Under the pieces are notes generated by a model. The model was not told the origin of the DNA, ran no database searches, and saw only the letters and a list, made by a program, of their open reading frames with translations. Made by a program: the position numbers and the translations under genes. This document shows positions 5,977 through 7,228 of a stretch of 7,228 nt of DNA, in pieces. Source of the DNA: Spirochaeta_B sp964398645 (GTDB lineage: Bacteria > Spirochaetota > Spirochaetia > DSM-27196 > DSM-8902). The stretch spans positions 1 through 7,228 of the forward strand of contig CAYNNU010000113.1 of the NCBI GenBank assembly GCA_964398645.1, read 5' to 3'. The stretch's first letter is position 1, and every line of letters begins with the position of its first letter.

Positions 5977-6576
5977 ATGAAACATTTCCAAACGGTACTA
6001 CTGATTGCAGTATCTATATTCGTAGTGTCTGGAACAGCGGTAGCCGAAGAAGCATTTGCCGAAAAAAAACTCGGGGATCAGCAATTCAGTATTCAACTCG
6101 GTGGAGTTTTGCCATTATTCTTTATTAACAGTGATTCCGGCTTAACGTCCACCAATATGCATTTAGGTGCTTCCGGCGGTCTGCGGTGGAATGCCTACCT
6201 AAACAACTGGTTATCTATCGGTTTGGATGTATATGGTTCTATGGCATGAAATATTAATGAGCAGACTTTATTCCAATTCGGAGTTTCCGCGGCCGGCACT
6301 GCATATTGGCTTCAAGCCTACCCATTCTTCTTTCCGGTTTCTTTAGACGTGGGCTTACAATTTATGCGCTTTCAGGATTCCTTTTACTTTGGACCAGTAC
6401 TCAAACCCGGCATTGCCGCTTTTTGGTCCACTGATGAAGGCTGGTCATTTGGCATCTGGACAAAATACTGGCTTGTGCCAGAAATATATACCGGCAATGG
6501 AGGACCGCCGGCTTCCGATTCACGATTAGGTAATTTTCTTGAATTTACGCTAAACGCCCTGTACCATTTTGAATAA
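5977..6576 (+). pseudogene. TP0733-like outer-membrane beta-barrel gene interrupted by an in-frame TGA
   Basis: The frame from the ATG at 5977 (AAAGGGAG upstream) to the TAA at 6574-6576 is 199 codons, with a single TGA at codon 91 (6247-6249). Both sides read on in the same frame as one protein. Residues 1-23 are a signal peptide cleaved after TAVA. The rest alternates hydrophobic and polar residues, with aromatic girdles and glycines typical of a small barrel: FSIQLGGVLPLFF, HLGASGGLRWNAYL, LSIGLDVYG, then after the stop AYWLQAYPFFFPVSLDVG, GPVLKPGIAAFW, WSFGIWTKYW and a final FLEFTLNALYHFE. I recognise this as like the spirochaete TP0733 family of OmpW-like 8-stranded barrels, from memory of family pattern. 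As written, only a 90-residue N-terminal piece would be made. The downstream half has an internal ATG at 6349 but no signal peptide. A sequencing error, a recent nonsense mutation or a real pseudogene are all possible. The lipoprotein gene follows 28 bp later. Confidence 0.75.
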
Positions 6577-6604
6577 TTTCAATGAACCTTGGAGGAATCA
6601 TTCT

Positions 6605-7228
6605 ATGAAAAAACATATACATACTCTTTTGCTTTTAGTGAGTACACTACTTTTTATTGGTCTTTTCGGATCCTGTAACCAGGACCCTGTTGGAATATTT
6701 GCAACCATCGAATCAAGTCGAGCAATTGAACTTGATCGCGGAATCGCTGAAGGATCCATAGTAACGTCAATCGAAGTAGGAAATGATGGCGTAGATGATT
6801 TCGCCTTTGCAACCACCGGCCAATTATTGTTTAAAGAATACACAGATTCAGGCGTTTGGGAACAATTACCGATGCCAGATTCGTATATCTATGCAATTCA
6901 TTCTGCTGTATATGTAGATGTTTCTGATCAATTGGCGGTTGTTTTTCTCCAAAACGATGGTGATTCTGCGGTATTTACAGCTGCAGTCAGTGATGTTACT
7001 GGCGCTGGTTTTGTAGCTGCCGATTGGAATGGCCCTGTTGGAGGTGATATGACCAGTGGTTCATATCAACCTTACAAGGTATTTCGGGCCGGTGGAGATG
7101 AATTGTTCATTGCTGCCCGTTCAGATGATGGTGATGATGAAAACCCTACAAATACCTATGCTCTTTTTGATGATGGGGGGTTTTCAACTGGATCTCTCCC
7201 TGCAGATTGTAGTCGCATTGTACAGGTT
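6605..7228 (+). CDS. Putative lipoprotein, partial (3' end outside the window)
   Basis: The frame runs open from the ATG at 6605 to the last base, giving 208 residues of an incomplete gene. GGAGG lies 9 bases before the ATG. The N-terminus is a lipoprotein signal: MKKHIHT, a hydrophobic core, then IGLFGSC24, a relaxed lipobox with Ser at -1 and Gly at -2 of the type spirochaetes accept, so lipidation at C24 is likely. The mature part is acidic, with many Asp and Gly (DDGDDENP near 174-181). It has repeating beta-strand patterns such as SIVTSIEVGNDGVDDFAFAT, QLLFKEY, QLAVVFLQNDGD and KVFRAGGDELFIAA, suggesting a beta-propeller-like surface or periplasmic protein. No enzymatic motif is visible, and I do not recognise the family. 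Its position 28 bp after the barrel gene suggests co-transcription with it. A run of six G at 7175-7180 lies in the coding sequence. Confidence 0.85.
   Translation, partial: MKKHIHTLLLLVSTLLFIGLFGSCNQDPVGIFATIESSRAIELDRGIAEGSIVTSIEVGNDGVDDFAFATTGQLLFKEYTDSGVWEQLPMPDSYIYAIHSAVYVDVSDQLAVVFLQNDGDSAVFTAAVSDVTGAGFVAADWNGPVGGDMTSGSYQPYKVFRAGGDELFIAARSDDGDDENPTNTYALFDDGGFSTGSLPADCSRIVQV

Noticed and set aside
6247..6300. Selenocysteine recoding of the TGA in the barrel gene
   Set aside because: No stable hairpin of bacterial SECIS type is apparent just downstream, and outer-membrane barrels of this kind are not known selenoproteins.
6598..6843. Minus-strand open frame of 81 codons under the lipoprotein start
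   Set aside because: It is antisense to a gene with a clear Shine-Dalgarno, signal peptide and lipobox, and its own translation has no recognisable feature.
7175..7180. G6 tract in the lipoprotein gene as a phase-variation site
   Set aside because: Six G is too short to stand out from Gly-rich coding sequence, and no alternative frame or second signal supports it.

Overview
The window looks like a piece of a spirochaete chromosome, probably a free-living or marine Spirochaetaceae relative, at roughly 40-45% G+C. The main clue is a gene on the right that resembles the TP0733 family of small outer-membrane beta-barrels, which I know only from spirochaetes. Other clues are a lipoprotein with a relaxed lipobox and an arrangement of purine and folate genes unlike that of enteric bacteria. 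The taxonomic call is an inference from family resemblance, without any database search.

Left edge (1-378, + strand): the 3' end of an AT-rich gene of unknown function, entering from outside the window. Its stop codon abuts, with no base between, the stop codon of the first minus-strand gene.

Centre (379-5833, - strand): seven tightly packed genes, read right to left. They are folD, folE2, a stand-alone IMP cyclohydrolase (N-terminal half of PurH), a stand-alone AICAR transformylase (C-terminal half of PurH), a small multi-spanning membrane protein, a LapA-family membrane protein, and an exported TPR plus SPOR-domain protein. The first four are coupled by 11-bp and 8-bp overlaps and a 3-bp gap, and they form one biochemical unit. 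FolE2 starts folate synthesis, FolD makes 10-formyl-tetrahydrofolate, AICAR transformylase uses that cofactor, and IMP cyclohydrolase closes the purine ring to give IMP. The last three are an envelope module joined to the purine genes across 84 bp in which I see neither a terminator nor a good promoter.

Right (5834-7228): a 143-bp divergent intergenic region with candidate promoters in both directions. Beyond it on the + strand lie a TP0733-like outer-membrane barrel gene interrupted by one in-frame TGA and, 28 bp later, the start of a lipoprotein gene that runs off the window.

The points most worth a second look are the in-frame TAG that separates the two PurH halves, the TGA that breaks the barrel gene, the coupled LapA/TPR-SPOR pair, and a G7 tract upstream of the SPOR domain. 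I found no CRISPR array, insertion sequence, rRNA, tRNA, phage gene or recognisable defence system, and no clear sign of a wholly new system.
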